From positions 62,001-126,000 of the forward strand of contig NZ_JAGPXX010000013.1 in assembly GCF_018070345.1 (NCBI RefSeq): a stretch of 64,000 nucleotides of DNA, given 5' to 3'. Source of the DNA: Streptomyces sp. F63 (GTDB lineage: Bacteria > Actinomycetota > Actinomycetes > Streptomycetales > Streptomycetaceae). Position 1 is the first letter of the stretch. Every line of letters begins with the position of its first letter. The notes below the pieces were generated by a model that saw only the letters and a list, made by a program, of their open reading frames with translations, was not told where the DNA came from and did not search any database. The translations under genes and the position numbers were made by a program. Shown piece by piece: positions 60,891 through 64,000 of this stretch.

Positions 60891-63800
60891 ATGCCCACGA
60901 GTGAACTCTTCCTGAAGGATGTCATCGACATCAAGGAAGACGTCCATGCCGGCGACTTCAAGGTCGAGCTGTCCAAGGGGTTCAGCGAGACCGACGCGCG
61001 GGTCGCCGAGTACGTGGTCACCGAGCAGCTGCAGGGCGCGTTCCGGAAGGCGCTCGGTCTCGTCGCGGCGGCGGTCCGCACGGGCGACTCGCACGCCGCG
61101 TATCTGCACGGCTCGTTCGGCGCCGGCAAGAGCCACTTCCTGTCCGTGCTGCACGCCGTCCTGAACAACCACCCGGGCACCCGCAGCAGCGACAAGCCGC
61201 GCCTGCTGGAGGTCGTCGCCGAGCACGACGAATGGCTGCGCCGCAGCCGTTTCCTCATGGTGCCGTACCACCTCGTCGGCTCCGCCGACCTCGACTCCGC
61301 CCTGCTCGGCGGGTACGTCCACACCGTGCGCCGGCTCCACCCCGACCAGGCGCCGCCCGCCGTGTACCGGGCCGACGCGCTGCTCGCCGACGCCCGGCGG
61401 CAGCGGGAGTTCCTCGCGGACGACGCCAAGTTCCTGCGGTGGCTCGGTGAGGGCGCCGCGGCGCTCGCGCCGGGCGGCGCCGCGCCGGTGGCCGCCGACC
61501 CCGACGACCTGGAACCGCTGGACGGCGGCGCCGGACTGCCCGCCACCGGGGCCTGGAGCGGCGCGGACTTCGACCGGGCCTTCGGCGCGACCGCCGTGGA
61601 CGACCCGTACCGGGAGAAGCTCGTCTCGGCGCTCCTCGCCGGGCCGATGGCCTCGTACGCCCAGGGCGTACGCGGCGAGTCGGGCGCCTTCGTCCCGCTG
61701 GAGAACGGGCTGAAGGTCATCTCCCGGCACGCGAAGTCCCTCGGCTACAGCGGTGTGGTCCTCTTCCTCGACGAGCTGGTCCTCTGGCTCCAGGCACACA
61801 TGGGGGACCAGGACTTCGTCCGGGACCAGGTGCAGCGGCTCGTCAAGCTGATCGAGTCCGCGGACAGCGGCCGGCCGGTGCCGATCATCTCCTTCATCTC
61901 CCGCCAGCGCGACCTGTCCCAGCTCATCGGCTCCGACGTGGCCGGCGCCGACGTGCAGAACCTGGAGCAGCAGATCGACTACCTCGCCGAGCGGCTGGAC
62001 GTCGTCGATCTGGAGGACAGCAACCTCGTCGAGATCATCAAGCACCGGGTGCTGTCCCCCAAGCCGGGGATGGAGCAGGCGCGGGACGACGCCTTCAAGG
62101 CGGTCGAGTCCTCCAAGGACGAGGTCCGCCAGATCCTGCTGGACGCCCAGGGCCGCACCGAGGCCGGCTGGGACGACTTCCGGGAGCTGTACCCGCTCTC
62201 GCCCGCCCTGCTCAATGTGCTGGTGGACCTCTCCGGGGCGCTCCAGCGCGAACGCACCGGCCTGAAACTCGTACAGGAACTGCTGCGCCGCAACCGCGAC
62301 ACCCTCCGGCTCGGCGAGCTGATCCCGCTCGGCGACCTGTGGGACGTCATCGCGGAGCGCACCGGCGCGGCCTTCACCCCCAAGCTGCGCCGGGAGTCGG
62401 AGATCGCGCACCGCTTCCACGGCCGGGTGCGGGAGAAGCTGCTGGAGAAGTACCAGTCGCCGGAGGACAAGCGGTTCCGCACCGACGAACGGCTGGTCAA
62501 GACGCTGCTGCTGGCGTCCCTCGCCCCCAACGTGCCCGCGCTGACCCGGCTCACCGGGGGCCGGCTCGCCGCGCTCAACCACGGCACGATCCGCACCCGG
62601 GTCGGCGACGCCGGTTCCCTCGCGGCGAAGCGGCTGCGGGAACTGCAGGTCGAGTTCGACGGCGAGCTGCGCAGCGAGGGCGACAGCAGCGACCCCGTCT
62701 TCCACCTGCACCTGTCCGACCTGGACGTGGAGCCGCTCCTCGAAGAGGTGCAGGGCGTCGCCGACCAGCTCGGCTACCGCCGCCAGTGGATCAAGGACCG
62801 GCTCTGGAGCGCGCTCGGCATCCGGGACACCCAGGCCTTCGTCTGCGAGCGGGAAATCGTCTGGCGCGGGACGAAACGCACCGCCGAGTTCGTCTTCGGC
62901 AACGTCCGCGACCCGCATCTGCCGGACGAGGAGTTCCAGCCGCAGCTGCCCGGCAACATCCGCTTCGTTTTCGACTACCCCTTCGACGAGGGCGACCGCT
63001 CGCCCATGGACGACGTGCAGCGCGTCGACCGGCTCAAGCGGGCGGGCCGGCAGTGGCCGACCCTGGTGTGGCTGCCCGACTTCTTCTCCGAACAGACGGG
63101 CCGGCAGCTCGGCCGGCTGATGAAGATCAACTATCTGCTGGAGCGGGACCGGCTGGAGGACCACACGGCCACCCGCCCCGCCGACGAGCGCGTCCAGATC
63201 CGCAACCAGCTCAAGGCGTCCCGCGACGCCCTCACCGACCGGCTCACCGAAGCCCTGCTCCAGCTCTACGGCATCAACCGGGCCGAACCCGGCACCACCG
63301 GGGCCCGGGTGCCCGACGGGCAGCACCTCGTCTCCCTGCTGCCCGGCTTCACCCGCACCAGGCCGGAGCCGGCGGTCGGCTTCGAGGCCAACCTCCTGCT
63401 GCTCGCCGACGGCATGTTCACGGCCCGCTACCCCAAGCACCCCGACTTCGACCCCCGGCTCACCCGCAAGGCCGTCACCCCGCGGGAGCTGAGGACCACC
63501 CTGGAGTGGATCACCCGGGCTATGGAGGACGGCTCACGGCGCGTGGTGATCGACCAGCACCACCTGCCGGTCGTCCGGAAGATCGTGCACGGCCTGGGGC
63601 TGGGCGAGGTCCACGACGGGCCGCTCACCCTCTCCGCCGACTGGCGGCTGCGGATCAACAAGAAGGCCGCGGAGACCCCCGACGCCGGCACCGACCTGGC
63701 CGTCGAGACCATCCGCGAGTGGATCGCGGACCTGGGCTACGACGGGCTGGACCGGAACGTCGCCAACCTCGTCATCGCCGCCTACGCGCTGCTCGACGAC

Positions 63801-64000
63801 CGCACCTGGGTGTACCAGACCTCGCCGCTGCCCCGGGCACCGGAACTGGAGCGGATCGGCCCCGGCTACGGACTGCGGGCCGTGCGGCTCCCCGACGAGG
63901 AGACCTTCGCCGCCGCCCTCCGCCGCTCCGGGGCGGTCTTCGGCGTGAGCGTCTCCCCGGTGCTCTTCGCGCGGAACGTGGCCCGGCTCGGCAGCCGGGT
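60891..64000 (+). CDS. pglY: BREX-2 system ATPase PglY (runs off right edge)
   Basis: ATG 60891 (MPTSELFLKDVIDIKEDVHA); about 1036 residues are present and the frame is open at the edge. Walker A is GSFGAGKSH (74-82) in HAAYLHGSFGAGKSHFLSVL, and Walker B is GVVLFLDELVLWL (Asp294-Glu295). The long C-terminal part (YLAERLDVVDLEDSNLVEII, ELYPLSPALLNVLVDLSGAL) is typical of the PglY/BrxC-type AAA+ ATPases, which are usually about 1200-1300 aa. PglY is required with PglZ for phage resistance; pglZ is expected directly downstream. Confidence 0.96.
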   Translation, partial: MPTSELFLKDVIDIKEDVHAGDFKVELSKGFSETDARVAEYVVTEQLQGAFRKALGLVAAAVRTGDSHAAYLHGSFGAGKSHFLSVLHAVLNNHPGTRSSDKPRLLEVVAEHDEWLRRSRFLMVPYHLVGSADLDSALLGGYVHTVRRLHPDQAPPAVYRADALLADARRQREFLADDAKFLRWLGEGAAALAPGGAAPVAADPDDLEPLDGGAGLPATGAWSGADFDRAFGATAVDDPYREKLVSALLAGPMASYAQGVRGESGAFVPLENGLKVISRHAKSLGYSGVVLFLDELVLWLQAHMGDQDFVRDQVQRLVKLIESADSGRPVPIISFISRQRDLSQLIGSDVAGADVQNLEQQIDYLAERLDVVDLEDSNLVEIIKHRVLSPKPGMEQARDDAFKAVESSKDEVRQILLDAQGRTEAGWDDFRELYPLSPALLNVLVDLSGALQRERTGLKLVQELLRRNRDTLRLGELIPLGDLWDVIAERTGAAFTPKLRRESEIAHRFHGRVREKLLEKYQSPEDKRFRTDERLVKTLLLASLAPNVPALTRLTGGRLAALNHGTIRTRVGDAGSLAAKRLRELQVEFDGELRSEGDSSDPVFHLHLSDLDVEPLLEEVQGVADQLGYRRQWIKDRLWSALGIRDTQAFVCEREIVWRGTKRTAEFVFGNVRDPHLPDEEFQPQLPGNIRFVFDYPFDEGDRSPMDDVQRVDRLKRAGRQWPTLVWLPDFFSEQTGRQLGRLMKINYLLERDRLEDHTATRPADERVQIRNQLKASRDALTDRLTEALLQLYGINRAEPGTTGARVPDGQHLVSLLPGFTRTRPEPAVGFEANLLLLADGMFTARYPKHPDFDPRLTRKAVTPRELRTTLEWITRAMEDGSRRVVIDQHHLPVVRKIVHGLGLGEVHDGPLTLSADWRLRINKKAAETPDAGTDLAVETIREWIADLGYDGLDRNVANLVIAAYALLDDRTWVYQTSPLPRAPELERIGPGYGLRAVRLPDEETFAAALRRSGAVFGVSVSPVLFARNVARLGSR

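Noticed and set aside
60708..63440. Long open frame antisense to pglY (910 codons)
   Set aside because: The opposite strand encodes clear PglY motifs with Walker A and B; the antisense product is low-complexity Val/Gly/Leu sequence.

Overview
The window is high-GC actinobacterial chromosome, almost certainly Streptomyces. Evidence: extreme GC3 codon use, many GTG starts, a Pgl (BREX type 2) phage-defence locus, WhiJ-like XRE/DUF397/HATPase regulator sets, and a dnaE1 - his operon gene order that I recall from Streptomyces. No tRNA, rRNA, CRISPR array, transposase or integrase was seen.

Bases 1-22,140 are conserved housekeeping chromosome: a Tat-exported PhoD-like phosphatase (partial), a membrane-anchored DsbA-like thioredoxin, dnaE (replicative DNA polymerase III alpha), a NYN-domain protein, an ABC exporter pair, YbaK and LON-domain proteins, a large beta-repeat membrane protein, and the histidine operon hisD-hisC-hisB-(55-aa membrane protein)-hisH-priA-(RidA)-hisF. 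A perfect 9-bp inverted repeat sits just before hisD.

From about 22,500 to the right edge the window is a defence and conflict island placed directly after hisF. Its backbone is a BREX-2/Pgl system: pglW (27,706-32,187; NERD nuclease-like domain plus kinase), pglX (42,963-46,703; adenine methyltransferase) and pglY (60,891 to the edge; ATPase). pglZ is presumably just outside. The backbone genes are separated by 10.8 kb and 14.2 kb of cargo on both strands. Cargo with likely immune or toxic roles: a DUF4157 protein with an ADP-ribosyltransferase-like tail, a TIR-transmembrane-WD40 protein, an nSTAND NTPase with 14 WD40 repeats, an SF1 helicase fused to a PLD nuclease (Mokosh type II-like), and a low-GC cassette resembling a secreted polymorphic toxin. 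Other cargo: a small catabolic-looking group (GAF regulator, cupin dioxygenase, alpha/beta hydrolase, atypical response regulator), two XRE/DUF5753 regulators and two exported proteins of unknown function.

The most striking property of the island is a set of truncated gene duplications. The 3' end of pglW occurs three times, and its second copy runs translationally coupled into a small unknown gene (34,922) whose paralogue lies at 23,920. A P-loop ATPase survives only as two broken 3' fragments (33.5 and 37.5 kb). A 68-aa membrane gene has a remnant at 38.0 kb. A WhiJ-type regulator unit is present twice with reciprocal loss: one copy kept the XRE gene and lost the ATPase, the other did the opposite. 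A further DUF5753 remnant at 27.2-27.4 kb appears internally inverted. The pattern suggests repeated recombination between related defence loci rather than one insertion.
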